The translations under genes and the position numbers were made by a program. A stretch of 64,000 bases of DNA. Source: Bugulina stolonifera (lineage: Eukaryota; Bryozoa; Gymnolaemata; Cheilostomatida; Bugulidae). The notes beneath the pieces are model-generated. The model did no database searches, was not told the origin of the DNA, and was given only the letters and a program-made list of their open reading frames with translations. The DNA lies in NCBI GenBank assembly GCA_935421135.1, contig OW285191.1, positions 7,945,504 to 8,009,503 on the forward strand, written 5' to 3'. Below, piece by piece: positions 11,471 to 24,954 of the stretch (the first letter of the stretch is position 1; every line of letters starts with the position of its first letter).

Positions 11471-14400
11471 ATGGAATCGAAAAGGGATATACAGGTATTT
11501 CGATGATTTCAAAGTTTTAACCACATTGATGCTGGTGCATATGACAGGATTTTTTATTCTCCAAGTTTGGGCACTAGGCAAGCAGTTGAACTATTAACTT
11601 TTATGCAATCAGTGTAGGATATATAAATGCTTTAATGCTAGTTTACTTATAAATACTTGGAGCTTTCTAAAATTCAATATTTAAATGCATAATATTTGAA
11701 TATTGCACTGTGAAGCTTATTTTCAACTAAAATTTACCCTACCCCACCCAAAATGGACACTCTCATCAATTGAATTCATGAATTTGATAAACCTGAGGCT
11801 TTACTATTGCTTATTAGGTGAAAAATTCAGTTAAATAGTAACCCAGCCAGATTTCAACACGTATAGCGAGCCTTGTTAGTAACCGTAGTGCTGCTTTTAT
11901 TACGTGGAAAAAACACGATAAAAGAACAATTAGGTCAGTTGTATGTAGCTCCATCTCATGTGGTAAAGAGACATTTTGAAAAAGACAGTAGGTTTCACAA
12001 CTGGACAGTTTGAAACAAGACAGTTCAAATCTGTGTAGATTGCATTTAGAAGAAAACAACTTGCAGATAATTAATTTCAATTAATTAATTTAGTTGATTA
12101 CACAAAAATTAAATAATACTAAAAATAAAATTAGTTAAAATCTCGGGGGTTGAGTTTGGGGTTAGGCGTTTCGAACAGCCCACTTTCGAAACGTCCTGTT
12201 TCAGACTGTTTTCTTAACACTCACACATTCATCCCATGTATGTACTCTTGCAGGCCAAGACATCAGAGTACTATCTGCCTCCGGAAATTAAAATGAAGAT
12301 TATCTCATATCTACCAATAGTAGACATGTGCAGAATGTGTCGACAATCAAGGTTATGGAAACAGTTGGTTGAGCGATGCATGGCCAAACTAGCAGTATTG
12401 AACTTTACTCAAAATGGTGAGTGCCACTTTGACCCATTTGTTTACTGGTCAATATTTTGAGCTGTCATTAGCCCTGCCCATTTAAGCCTAATGGCTCTCC
12501 TCAAACCACACAAGCAATTGTAAAGGGAATGCAAGCAAGAAGTCAGACAGCAGGAACAACTAGGGTTATAGCTTTCAAGTGAGGTCTATTGAAAATATAT
12601 CAAAATGTTGGAGGTCTAGTGTGCCAAATTCAATTGGAAATGTAAAAAGATCCTGGACACACACCATAACAATTGTGAATCGGCAGTGTTCAAGTTCTAT
12701 CCATGCCATCCTGTGATCACAGTATATTAACCCACTCATGAGATTAAGAGCAAAGCTGCATAACTAACAGAAAACCGCTGGGTATATCCCAGCATTCTAT
12801 TTTGATTTGTGACTGAACAGAGGTCTTTATTGTAATGGTTTCTGGTGTTTCGTGCGGTCGTCCTTGGACGACTGCCATTCCCAAAATGAAGTGCCTATGA
12901 GGGGTGCTAGGCCTTCTCATTACATGAAAGATCGAGCGGTCTCAGTAGTCAAAGTACTACCAGAGACAACCCATCTGGTCCTGAGTCTAGCCTCGAGACT
13001 ATACTTAGAAAGAAAGTGATCCGACCTAGTAGGCGGTTCGCTATTCGAATGACCTGACAAAAGGAAGTGAAAGTCTCTGTATAATAAGTATAGATGTGTC
13101 TTTATTGAGATTCAAGCAAAGACTGAGACAACAAACGATAAAACAGTGTCCTTTATATAGTGTAAGAACTTCCGCCCGACGTAGTGTCACAACAACATGG
13201 CGGCCGGAAGCCCGACGGCCGACCCAAAATGGGTCGGGTTGTACAAAAGTTGCTTATAATCATCCAATTCATTTACAAAATGAATATCAAGTGATTATGA
13301 GAGGTCGGGCCTCTTTACATGGGTATAAAAGGCACTAAAAGACTCGGTAATTGCCATACATGAATGTACAATGGTATATAGTTAAATAGTACAGAATGCA
13401 AGGAGATATATACATGCAAGCAAACATAATAATGAGTGTCAGGTGATAAGACACGACTGTGCGTACCATTACATTATTTTACTTACTTTTTGCTATTCAC
13501 AAGGTTTGCTAGCTTTATATTCATTCATGCTTACATGAAAATAATTTCGCTTTAATCTTTTGTTTTGGCTGAATACAACAAACGGGGCTGCTGTTATTGT
13601 AGGTTATACTACGCACCAGATGAGGAAGTATGTCTCTCAGTTCACTAACATGTCTCTACTGGCACTGCTGAAAAAGTGTCCTTCAGTTAAGGTCATAATC
13701 GGGTTTCATCCAAAGTTGGAGGTTCCTGGTGGACGGCACCCGTACAAAAGAATGAAGTTGTCTCCACATGGTAAGTTACCAGAGGGAATGGCAGAAATGC
13801 ATTTTCAACTGAATGAAGTTTGTCTCTAAAATAATTTGCTAAGTTACAATGAGTGAACCACTGAATATGAGTGGCTGTATGTATTGATCGCTTTTTCGGC
13901 ATCATCATATTAACATAAATATCTCTCTGGGGTTCATTTTATCAGTTTAGGCTGATAGACCTCAAGTTGGCATTAACTATACCTACATGTACCAGTACAT
14001 GCAGAGCGTTTCCATGCTTCAAACCCAAATCAGTATAGGCTGAGGGCAAATCATGGTATAACTGAGCTCACACTCACGTGCCTTCAGAAAATTTTGTGCG
14101 ACAGCAGTTAGGGAACTGCAGTGGAAGCATCATCTCTTATAATTTGATGATGTCATTACATGAAATCAAAACAATATTGTATTGTAGCTATTTTGTCTCT
14201 GTCGTGTTTAGGAATAGTTACTGCCTTTCTTACAATGAAGAGACTGAGAATTGTAGAAACAGGTTCCATCCCACTTCATAAAGAAATCAGAAGACATCCA
14301 GAAATGGTAAGTTTTAACCAGAGCTGGGTCCAAGTCAAATCGAGTCACAAATCATACTTCAGCCTTGTAAATGTTGACTTGACTTTACTTTGAAACCTGG

Positions 14401-17400
14401 AGACAAGTTAAAATGTAAAGTATTAGTTGTGCTATTGCCACCAGAGAAAGCATTAACTCAATTATCTACCCTTCATTTTTTTTAGTTTTTACTTCACCAG
14501 TGCTACTAGTAGTGCTCAGAATATATCAGGGTTGTGTATGGGGGTATACAACACAAATAAATAACAGTTTCAGTGAGTTTACTTGGGATGAAAGAGCTTG
14601 TTGAGAATTGCTGGCCAGTGAATACTCTGTACCATGTTTGACCCAGCACTGTATCACTGTTACTAATACTGTATATGGTACCATATGACTAGTCCATACC
14701 AGATAGTGGTCATATTCCTACGTATAAACCTAGAGACTATTTTCTCACCATAATTGTATAATATTTATGCTCAGCTAAACTGTGGCATGTTTTTACATAT
14801 ATATTTGAAGCTCCACCAAAAGAAAATGAGGATGTTTTGGGAAATGTAAATGTTTTAACGTTCTCTCTCACTTGACAAGCATCTTTACTTGGCTTGACTT
14901 GAGGCCTACATAGGACTCTGATTTGACTTGATGTCACACTGACTTGACTCGGGCTTGACTTGCTTTTAAATTATTTATTATGACTTGACTTGTTGACTTG
15001 ATATAGGACTTTAACTCATTTTTGGCTACATCCCAAGTATAATAGGTGTTAGAACCAAAGTCGTGTCAGTATACATAGAGTGTTTCTCCTTCTCTTTGAT
15101 TAGGTAAATGATAAGTGACTTTGTAAATTTATGCTATTTTTGGTTTTACTCCATGAGAAGTTCTATTTAGATAATATGGTTTCAAATCAGAAGTTGCACA
15201 ACAAGAAAATTTTTCTACTCTGTCAAAAGCCTGGTACTAAAGCTGTTGCATGTTAAAGATTCATTCCCAGAAGAGTCATTTGTGATATTAGGAAGGGCAT
15301 ACAGCCTTATAATGCTCCTTTACTACATCAGTTAATCTTGTTATTGGTAAAGTGCCTTCATCACTCTAAATCGAAAAAAGCATATCTCTTCATATTGAGA
15401 GGAAAAAAATGTTCAAGTCTTAAAGCACGCCACGTTTACTGCAGCATAAAACTGGAACTGACTTTGATATAAGTATAGTAGGTACATCTGTAAATGTAGA
15501 AATCAATGTAACTTACTTAGAAATTTTTAGATTTAGCTTTTACTTCATGCTACTCAAAATTATATTACTGTACTGTACATCCAAATAGCTATTTTATGTT
15601 AAAACCAGTGATTGGTTAATCATTCTGGAGGCCAAGTTGAAACTCTATGAAATCAGGTTGCTCCCTAGTAATTACACAGAAGTAGAAAGTTGCAACATGT
15701 AAGCCTGGCTCGCTCTAACTCATTGTATACCTTCCAGCTATTTTATGCTAAACAATTCCATGTTAATTTTATTATATTATAGGAGAACGAAGCAAATATC
15801 TTGCAATATTGCTCTTTATGTGGTTGGGCTACAGTCAAAATAATTGACACTGACTTGTAGCTAAAACTTTCAACCTTTTGTGTTTTACTCACCCTGTCCC
15901 TTTAGTATCTATAATCAACTGAAACATCCTTAAAACCAGAAGATTTACTTTAAATCTTGTAGTGCTGCTGGTTTATAGTCAAATGGAATGGGTAGCAGCT
16001 GACTGCATGCTACACTAATATGATATGTCCTCTATTTTTATCACTTTTCATGGCAATAAATCCCCAAAACTAGCAGCTCAACACAATAGGTCCACTGTTT
16101 GAATGCTCAGCTCTTTTCAATGAACTAGAGTTTTATGGTGTTTTATTTGGTTAGCTATAAGGGTGCTGTCAAAACAAGGAGTTCATGGAACGTTTGGTGG
16201 AAAATTTTAGCTAATAATTAGGATACTCCTGCACTTCTAGTGAAATGTAAACAGGTTAACCAAGGCACTGCTAGCAGTGGCTAACTAGTGATGTATTTCC
16301 TTTTCAGGCTCACTTACGCTTAGCAAAGTTTAGACAACCAAACAATCCAATATTTGTCATGTATAGAGTTTCCCATTTATGGCGATTTGCATTGACAAAT
16401 ATTTCGCTTGAAGAATTCCTCTATTGGAAACAACTAAGGTGAGAATCAGATCTTCTGCATGTGTATTCAACTATTATGTCATACATACTGTAATTCAATA
16501 ATAATCATGTGAGAAAAACTATAATAATATACAGCAGTATTTGTTGAGATTGTTGTTTTTGTAGGGTGTGCCCAAATCGTCAAACAAACGGTACAGAATC
16601 TGTGAGGTAAGCTCTATGTTTAAATTGAAGCAACTCAGGATACAATCTGAAAAGTTATCCCAAGGTTTTAATCAGTGTTCGAAGTGAAACAACTGAAGTG
16701 GGTAAACGTGCATGTAATCTTACAGATTAGCATCGTATCGGTATCCACGTAATCTTGTAGTAGCTAAGAAATTGGGCAATTATTAAAATGAAAAAACTAG
16801 TCTCTGGTAAGAATGAACCCAGGACCCTATGAATGAGAGTCAAGCACTTTTCCACTAGACTATCAGGTCCACAGTGACTCTATGGGAAGAACTAGCCATT
16901 AAAATGAGGGTACATGCCTGCTGGCAGTATAATCACTGAGATTAGAGTGGGTATGCACATTATCCTCCTGTATAACCACACTTTCCACACTTCGTGTAAC
17001 CACACTTCGTATAACCACACTTCAAACACTGGTTTTAATTGAATTGGTTATTTAACATTACATTGTAGCTTATATGACTGTCTGTTGAGTGACCAAACAG
17101 GTTATCAGGTAATTCAACACCATTATCTGTTTAGTCTAACGAAGCACTCAGGTTGTCATGCAAACAGAAAAAGTTCGGGTTTTTTAATACATCAGTCTGT
17201 TATATTTGCACAGTTCTAGAGTTACAGCTTTAGATCTTCAACATAAATACAGTATTTTCTTTTAGTGAACATAGGGCTGTCTGTAGCTGTCTAGAGGAAA
17301 CGATCAAGCTGGTAAACCAGCACAGAGAAGCTGGTGCAGAAACATCGCTAAACTATTTATTCTCAGCCCCAACAAACTTGTAAGTAAATTTCTATTTGCA

Positions 17401-19857
17401 TGTAGATATGGATTTCTAACTAGTTTAAAGAGATAAATAGCAGCTCACCAAATGATTCATTTGCCTTGGCTGTGCCTTCTCTGAGACACTACATGTATTA
17501 GTGTACAGCCTAATATTAATGCTATTGGTATTCTTTCTTACAGCATAGAGATTTTGTACATACATAGGTCGCTATGTACTGACAGTATGATGGAAGCTAT
17601 TCGAGCCAACGGAGTAAACTTTCCTGATCTCAAACATTTAGTTCTTGGCTATGCAGATAGTGAAAGTAAGTCTGATTAATCAACTCCATATCTCCCTGTG
17701 GAGGTTCTATGAAGTGTTACCAAAGATTTTATGGGACAATAGATTTGACTAGGAATAAGTGAAATTCAATGGTTTTCAATCTACTCTTGTGTTTTTTGTC
17801 AATTATCTAGTACGACTGGATACCTAGCAATGGTGGTATACATACAATGTAGTTTATTCATAATCTAAAAAAAAATTTTGTAGCTAGTATTAATGACTGC
17901 ATCCATCCATCCACCCCTTCCACAACTAATTAACGGTGGAATGAAACTCCAGAAGTACCGAATCTAGTCTTTGAGCTCTGTTATGTCAGAGGTCGTCTAG
18001 CAACATAAATATTGGTGTTCAAGACTAAAAGAATTACTAGCAGATAATAATTTAATACAATATTATAGCAATTGGTATGTTTCATTATTTCATCAGGAAT
18101 TAACTTAAGAAATGAAGAAACTATTATTTAAATTACCTAGTTTGACTACCTACATTCCCAGCACCGATTCCCAAGTAATAGAAGTGCCGATAGAGCTGAG
18201 CTACTATTCGATCACTACTTCTTTCAATCAACTGTCAACTCTCCCATAGTGTAAACTAAAAGTTGTCTACTCATTTGATTCTTTCATTAATGATAACATA
18301 ACTCCCTACTAGTTGTCAAATTACACTCTGTGTATATGAAATGCATTCAATAACTATATCAAATGTCACGAATCTTCTACTCGTCTTTTTTTGAAATGAC
18401 ACGGAGCATTATTTTCTGAACTACATTGTATAAATAATTGTACAGAGTAGCGATTTAAACTATTAGAATTCAATGATGAAAATATAAAAGTAGGCAAACT
18501 TTTTAGGAAAAGAACCCTTAAATCCAAAGACCAAATCTGGTCTCAAATTTTTTTAACTCAGTCCCTTAAGTTCATAGTTGCTCTCTTACTCCACCTCTAC
18601 AACTTATACTGTTTCAGCGTCCTTGATCTCTGGCACAGACTGGAGAGTGATGGACTCTGGACACAATTGCAATATAGGTCTGCGTACTCTTCCAGCAGCA
18701 TGAAAATTTTACCTTTTGCTGTTTTAGGTTCTTCTCAAGTTTGTCAGCTAACAGATAAAGGAATCAGAGTAGCATCTGAAGTATTCTACAGCCCTAACAT
18801 AAAATGTATGGAAATACGTGACTGTCCCTATTTAGAAGACTGTTCACAGTGGATAACATCAGCACAAGGTAGATACGTAAACATTCTGGTTAGACTAAAA
18901 CAAATTGCTTCTGTCATACTGAAGAAGGGAGAGTAATTTGCTGTCAATAACTTTCCTTCTATAAATCTAAGTCTGGCCATCAGCCCTTAAATATTCCATC
19001 TATACGAACATGATAGGCCTACAGTTACCTACTTACAGACATACAGCATATGACTGTATTGAGTGACTACTGTATCCTACATGAATTATTTACAAAGAGT
19101 TACTCATGGAGCTGGGTGGCCTAGTGGTAAGGGCTCTGGACTTTCATTCAGGTTCGATTCTCATAAGGGTCATTGGTGGTGTTAGGAAGGGCATCCAACC
19201 TTATAAAGCTCCGGTGCTACATCAGTAACCTTACCATTGGTGAAGTCCCTTCTCCATCCCAAATTGGAAAAAAATGCAGATTTCTTTAGATCTTTGCTTT
19301 GTTATCTGGGAATAATAGCGGGAAGTAAAATTAGTAAGTTTTTTTCACTCGTGTTTCGGTCATGAACAAATGATCATTGGAAACTTATTCGATGAGGAAG
19401 AACACATGAGTTGTTGTGTCTTTCCACTCTGAGAGCCAACCAAATTCAGGCTGCTTTTACAACTGCACCTCCTCCTGGCTGCTAGAAAAAGAATAAAATG
19501 TGAAACCTGCTGTCAGCATATTTTTAAAAATTCTCTCATGAGGTCATTCGCCAGTATCAATATTTTGTATTTTCTAGTGATGTTGGTATATTGCGCAGAA
19601 CAACAGCCTTACAAAACTATTGCCTCTATTTATTTGCTTATTTTGACTTTCCACTATGCTTTACGCGAATTCAGTTATTATTACTATTTGAAGCACTTTC
19701 ATATATCTGTATTAACATGATAATATTCTTCTGCTCTTCAGTGGAGAAACGTCAAACTATTTGGAGTCGATTACATCCTGATAGTGTCTCCATTTCAGGG
19801 TGCAACTCAATTACTTCAAATAGTAAAACCTTCCAGAAGATGATGAGGTTGGTTTAG
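11471..19857 (+). CDS. F-box/leucine-rich-repeat protein (paralogue 3), complete
   Basis: Exons: 11471-11494, 12254-12416, 13603-13770, 14212-14306, 16308-16438, 16565-16606, 17266-17379, 17544-17665, 18728-18868, 19742-19857. All junctions are in phase; 1116 nt, 371 aa. Residues 1-8 are MESKRDIQ, matching the length and MES start of paralogue 2. The F-box is at about 13-48 (LPPEIKMKIISYLPIVDM, QSRLWKQLVE). LRR-like segments follow (IEILYIHRSLCTDSM, LKHLVLGYADSE, IKCMEIRDCPYLEDC). Exon 4 has exactly the length of its counterpart (95 nt), as does the QLTDKG exon (141 nt). Paralogue 2 exons 5 and 6 have no counterpart here, so this protein is about 75 residues shorter. The last exon reads through a weak GTTGGT donor to TAG (ending MMRLV); a further small exon as in paralogue 2 was not found. 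It is presumed to be an SCF substrate receptor with a changed LRR surface. Confidence 0.83.
11945..12107 (-). repeat. MITE-like repeat, inverted copy in intron 1 of paralogue 3
   Basis: This is the reverse complement of the block at 4390-4550 (TTAGAAGAAAACAACTTGCAG, ACAACTGGACAGTTTGAAAC). It lies about 150 bases before the F-box exon acceptor. The first copy lies after the F-box exon of its own gene. Confidence 0.6.
12831..13473 (+). mobile_element. LTR-like element (probable solo LTR), copy 2, in intron 2
   Basis: The element is 643 bp with perfect 8-bp inverted ends (TGTAATGG ... CCATTACA) and a 4-bp flanking duplication TTAT (12827-12830 and 13474-13477). TG..CA ends with a short duplication are the hallmark of an LTR. 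No internal retroviral-type coding region is present, so a solo LTR left by recombination is the simplest reading. It is longer in recognisable sequence than its relatives at 414 and 57713. It ends about 130 bp before exon 3 of F-box/LRR paralogue 3. Confidence 0.7.
14318..15010. repeat. AAGTC/GACTT-rich block
   Basis: The flanks of this block (14318-14395 and 14868-15005) carry dense AAGTCAAATCGAGTC and TTGACTTGACTT words. The centre (14396-14867) is ordinary AT-rich sequence. It is the same motif family as 2640-2790 in the opposite orientation, lying in intron 4 of paralogue 3. Confidence 0.55.
15240..15415 (+). mobile_element. tRNA-derived SINE, diverged copy
   Basis: Shared order with the SINE at 19108 is a box-B-like GATTCATTCCC, then TTAGGAAGGGCATACAGCCTT, then CTACATCAGTTAATCTTG, then TAAAGTGCCTTCATCACTC. 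The A-box end is degraded. Confidence 0.6.
16798..16876 (-). mobile_element. tRNA-like SINE head, minus strand
   Basis: On the minus strand, TAGTCTAGTGGAAAAG (A-box-like) precedes GGGTCCTGGGTTCATTCT (B-box-like) at tRNA spacing. The rest of a SINE body was not identified. A decayed tRNA pseudogene is the alternative. Confidence 0.5.
16965..17035 (+). repeat. Short tandem repeat (AACCACACTTCGT type)
   Basis: Imperfect repeats of about 16-18 bases (TATAACCACACTTCC, TGTAACCACACTTCG, TATAACCACACTTC) lie inside intron 6 of paralogue 3. Confidence 0.6.
19108..19335 (+). mobile_element. tRNA-derived SINE, best-preserved copy
   Basis: The A box is seen in GTGGCCTAGTGGTAAGG and the B box in GGTTCGATTCTC at tRNA spacing. 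A body with GTTAGGAAGGGCATCCAACC, CTACATCAGTAACCTTACC and a terminal GGGAAGTAAAATTAGTAAG follows. It lies in the last intron of paralogue 3. Relatives are at 15240 and 54362. Confidence 0.7.
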
Positions 19858-22800
19858 AAATGATATACTGTCGCCTACATAATAACTTCTCTGTACATCT
19901 TCTATTTACATGCCTGATATGGGCATTGGCTGTTATTCTACTGTGTGGCTAAGTGTTTTTGAAATCATTAGACTGCAATTATGTACATGTATATCATCTT
20001 ATACTTGTGGGTGAAAGGAGGACATTAAACTTTGCAAACTTTGCTGTTTTAATTCATTTCATTCCTTTTTAAATTTGAGGTATGCTAAAGGGATCTCAGA
20101 ATGAAGAGCCAAGTTCAATGGACAGTCAGCAAACTATCTTCTGCTATCCTGCTCTGTACACGTTCAATACCTTGAAATGATTTTACCTGGTAAAATTATA
20201 TAACATAGCATAGCATAACATAGCATACCATTTCATTAATAAAGGCGCTCATTATGTAATTATATTTTTCTGCTCAACACCTCATCTAACTATATACATT
20301 GTAAGTGTATTTGAATTTGGATGTACATCTCTATGCAATAACTTTTTCATGTGAAACCATGTGAAACCCAAGTCTTGGATGTAATCATTGTATCCTACCA
20401 TTTTATTAATTTAAATGTTTGAAACTTCAATAATATCTCTTGTATAAAATTATGCATGGTGAAGCACACATTTCCAGTCAATCTATGTGGATCTATGATG
20501 CTGCTGTATGCAAACAATATACTGAGAATGTGATATTTAGTTCAGAGAAATCAAAGACCAGTCAGTAGAATCCACATTGCAAATGTCCAAAGTACTTAGT
20601 CACTATACTCTTCTCTGAACCTCTGACAATAGTGTGTACAAATATGATTTTGAATATAAATTTATAATACAATGTAATACTTTTGTGCTTGAGAATACGC
20701 GGGTACCGATGGTACAGTATGGGAAGAGTCTAGGGTGGTCGACTAGATTTAATCTTCTAGCATTACGCAGAGAGTGAACATTATGTGCAGCTTATTCACG
20801 TGTAAAGGCAAAATCCAAGAACTTCCAATTGGTCCAATTAGTACTGTTATTATAATAATAATCTGCAGAAGGTCTATCGGTCTGAGGGATCCCCCCAAAA
20901 AAAACTTATGCTAGGGGGACTGCGCCTGCCAACAACCCCCCAACTCACTTGTATATTTTTATGCTGTCAAATTGATACCATACACTCTGATGCTTACTTA
21001 TACTCTAAGTTGTACTAGTGCATTGACAATCTGAACGTTGCTATACACTTGATGCATACCTTAGCAGAGAGGTTGCTTGGCTAGGTAGTCGTTCTTCGCA
21101 ACTGCACCTACAAGCCGTCGGTGGCTTGTGTGCAGACCTTGGGCCATCTGGGACACAACCACAACTGTATTCCATGAGGCTAGTCCTATGCAATTGAAGA
21201 AAAGACTGGGTTAACACGTATTTTTCAATCTAGACTGGAGTTGTGTAATGTTGAAGACAGAGTCGAGCAATGCAGCAGTGTTCCAACATACTCCTGCAAG
21301 TTGGCAATAGTATTGTACAATGAAAAACTAGAAGTTAAAGGGGTTATGACATGTGGTTTATGTCTATGTTCAATGCAGCATCTCTTACTTTGGTTTATTG
21401 AATTTGTGCTACTATAAGCAGAGTTGTGTCCTCTTGTCCATGCTTGACTCATAGCACTATCCAATGCTGCTTCAAACATAACTTTGTTATGAAGACGCAG
21501 GCGTGCTTTATGTTTTATAGAGAAAATTATTGTTGAATTCAAGTTGTTTGCATAGAAAGAGTACAGTAGTAAACAAATGATTTTACAGTGTTTACTAATA
21601 TAGCTGTAGGACAACTTGTTCAAGTGTTTGAATTTTTCTGGGCATTCCTTTTTCTGGCAATAACTAACTGCTTTTATTGGTAGGTCCGGTATTTCATCTG
21701 GCCACACTCTATACTCGGCTATTATTGCATTCTTCTATATGCCTATACGTTGTGTTGTGGCCTAGTTGTTCTAAAAATACCCTAAAAGCAGATCCTTTTT
21801 GCGAATTTAACCAAAGACAAGCTGGCTATCAAATTCTACTTTCAATATGATTTAAATAATTACTGGTTTAAACAGACCATACATACAGCTATGTAAATGG
21901 GGTTTAAATTCGAGTAAACATACAGCTTAGCTGAGCTTGTTTCACGATAGACCAAACTTGCTAAATATTTATATCGCAAAATGCTCTAGGATTAGCAAAC
22001 TCGTGAAACTTTCTTCCTCTAAAAATGTCTGCTTTTAGGGTAGCCTGCAAGGTGCAAACATAGGAATACTATAACAGTACTGGAAAAATAAATATCTAGG
22101 CAATCAATATGTTGTGTCACTAAATAGCTGAGTGCCTTAAAACACCTTAAAACACATATTCAAGTATTATTTCTATGTTATTTTAGAAATTCTGGAGAGA
22201 TGGCAGAATAGTAACTTATACAGTAGCTGTCACCCTACAGTCTGCTGAAGGGAACATTGTATCTACCGCAGCGTAGAAATTACATAAGTATTATTCAAGG
22301 GTGTTTCATTTTCAAGATGTTCAGACTGAACAACTTTTATGCTGTAGAACTTTGAAGGAGGCCCATCACTGTGGTTTAATTAAAAGTACTCAGGAACTAC
22401 AATGTACATGTAACTGTTGCATTTGACCATTTTATGGACACTTCTGTGTAATGCACATGTAGGTATATTTTGTAAGCTTTATATAAAAGAATTTAGAGCT
22501 ATGCTACACATTTTATATCCTACTAGTAGTGTGAGAATCTCTTTATTCAATCTCCTAGCAAATCTATATTTTATATAGGTTTTACTCCTGTACCACCTGA
22601 CAATTTTTGAGAGCTATAATATGTACATTGTATACATATGTACAGTTATGATAGAGCATCTACAGTGTACATTGTAGTTTCTACATAGAAATAAATGTAC
22701 ATGAAGTGGATACCTGTAATCTGTGTATCTAAGCTATTCGTTTACTGTTGCAACCAAAACTGTACACTACATGAAAAGTTCAGAGTTTATACTCTGTGTA

Positions 22801-24950
22801 ATACAATTGTGTAGAGAGTTGTCTTCACGCGCAGAAGCAAAGTGCAGAATTTTAATCACATAATATAATCTGCCTATATACATGTAAAGCCAATAATTGT
22901 TGCCAATGAAGGGTAGATGTATATAAACCTTTATTCTACCAACTTATTGAGCAATTACAATTATAGTATTAGTAGACATCTTCCCTTGAAATGATTAAAT
23001 ATAGTATACAGTTTGTTGTATATATTATGAACATGCACATACAGTGTAAATTATTTTAATTTAGGTGATATCAATTACATAAAAACATATTTAGGATACG
23101 CGTTCAAATTAAGTATAGCCAACAGCTTGTAGATTTGTAACAAATTCTAGTAGCCCATTTGAGATTCTCAGGAGTTCATTTGGTTTGAATATAAAGCTTA
23201 GATAGCTTTCATGTAGCCTGCCAATAGCTTGTAGCTCACATGACCTTCTACTTGTGAATGTGTCAGTCTCAGTGAGGTATTTGCACAAGCATGTACTGGT
23301 CAACTATATAGATATCATCATAATATTCCTTAATATAAAACTAACAACATTCTTATCTAGTATAGACTAGATTGTTTGATGCTGTGCCCTTGCTTCACTA
23401 TACACAAGAGGATGCAGGTATGTTATCAATGATTATTCAACAATACTATTTAGTCTTTGGTCATGTAGTACTGCTTGTTGTACGTGTAGACTAAGTGTTT
23501 ACGTGCACAATGTACAATGTATATTGTATTGTGCTAAGCTGCCTGTGTACATGTAGTTATAATTGATAAAGTTATGTGGAAATTACATGTTGGCAGTGAG
23601 CCAGAAGGAAGTTTATTTAACTAGTGTCCCATGGTTCAATTCTACACGTACATGTACATGTATGTTGTGGATGTCTTCACTTCCTTCTCTGTAAATCAAC
23701 CTACTGATGTCTAATTCTACTTGTAATACATGTATTATTTATAATATACAGGTGACATGGCTAGGTGAAGATCATATTCATTGGAATGAAATTGACTGAC
23801 AAGTAAAGTGGAGGGATGAAGGGCTATTTCTAGAGGTGGTATGTTCTTCAAAGGGGTAAGGAATATTTATATTATGTTGATCCAATACAGAAACAAACAG
23901 TAGTAGCTGCTTTAAAAATTAGTGACATAGATTTTTCTCCAGTTTACCCCTGCCTCATGTGGCTAAGCGGGCACAAAGACTTGACTATAACATCCCTTCT
24001 GCAACAAATTTGAAATGCCAGAGTTGTTGGTATTAATAGGAATAAATTTTGACTGATAAATGTAGTTTATAAGATAGTATGTACTCTAAAAGCAGATACT
24101 CTTTGCTAAGTTTTAACTTTCGCGGATGTGGTATGTGGTTTTTGCTGATTGCCTTGTATTTCATGTCTATACATACATGTAGCATAGCATATTGAACCTG
24201 TTAGATACATTTTAATTTAGCTACTTGGAACACAACTTAATAGTGTTGAGAGAAGTAATTTATGGAAATGTATCATAGTGCACTAACATCCTTTAATACA
24301 CTTGATGTTAGGAGGATGGTTGAATATGCTCCATTCACATTTTCAAATCATTGAAAAAACCAATACCGATTCACATAATAATGTTTCAGTTGGGTTTTAG
24401 AGTGCACAAAACTGTGTGTACTGCCAACCATTTCATTTTCTTATTTATCTGTCTTTGACAAGGTTTACATTGTTACTCACAAGCAAGACCTTGGTATTGC
24501 CAATAACCTACTGTGTACTTACATGGTAGAAAGTCTGCATCTGGTACGGTTAGGAATTGGGGTGCTATAGAAGGCCTCCTACCAACAGTTGCGTATTGCG
24601 ACAAAAGATTCTGTTTATTTTGATTACATTTGATAGGCTGTTTGTCACCACACTTGGTTTCTGTTAACGCAGGGTTCCATATTTTCCTGTGACTTTTTTC
24701 TCGACTGCTGCTCCCGTGTCTGATAGTTGCTGACGCCAATAGACTACATGATAGATTTAATTAACTTTATAACAGTCCAAAGAGCCTACCATGATATATT
24801 ATCATGACAAGGTGACTTTATGGAAGACAAGTTATATTATCGTTGAAGCTAATGTAGTAGATATTCCCGTAATTCAACCAAATATAATTTGCCAGCATGA
24901 TAGTTTAGAATTTCAGCTATAACTTGTACATTTATCAGTGTGTATGAGAT
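19858..24950. other. Gene-poor region with no supported gene
   Basis: I find no exon chain. The longest open frame is a minus-strand 160-residue stretch at 21225-21707 (starting MWPDEIPDLPIKAV). It has no recognisable domain and ordinary composition, so it is probably chance. A short TAGCATAGCATAACATAGCA microsatellite lies near 20205. A block near 24310-24365 resembles 41700-41755. Confidence 0.5.
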
Positions 24951-24954
24951 AGAC

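Noticed and set aside
19108..19180. Possible tRNA gene
   Set aside because: A and B boxes are present but no acceptor stem closes, and the body continues as a repeated SINE.
21225..21707. A 160-codon minus-strand frame in a gene-poor region
   Set aside because: No domain, no partner exons, ordinary composition and no paralogue in the window, so I do not call it a gene.
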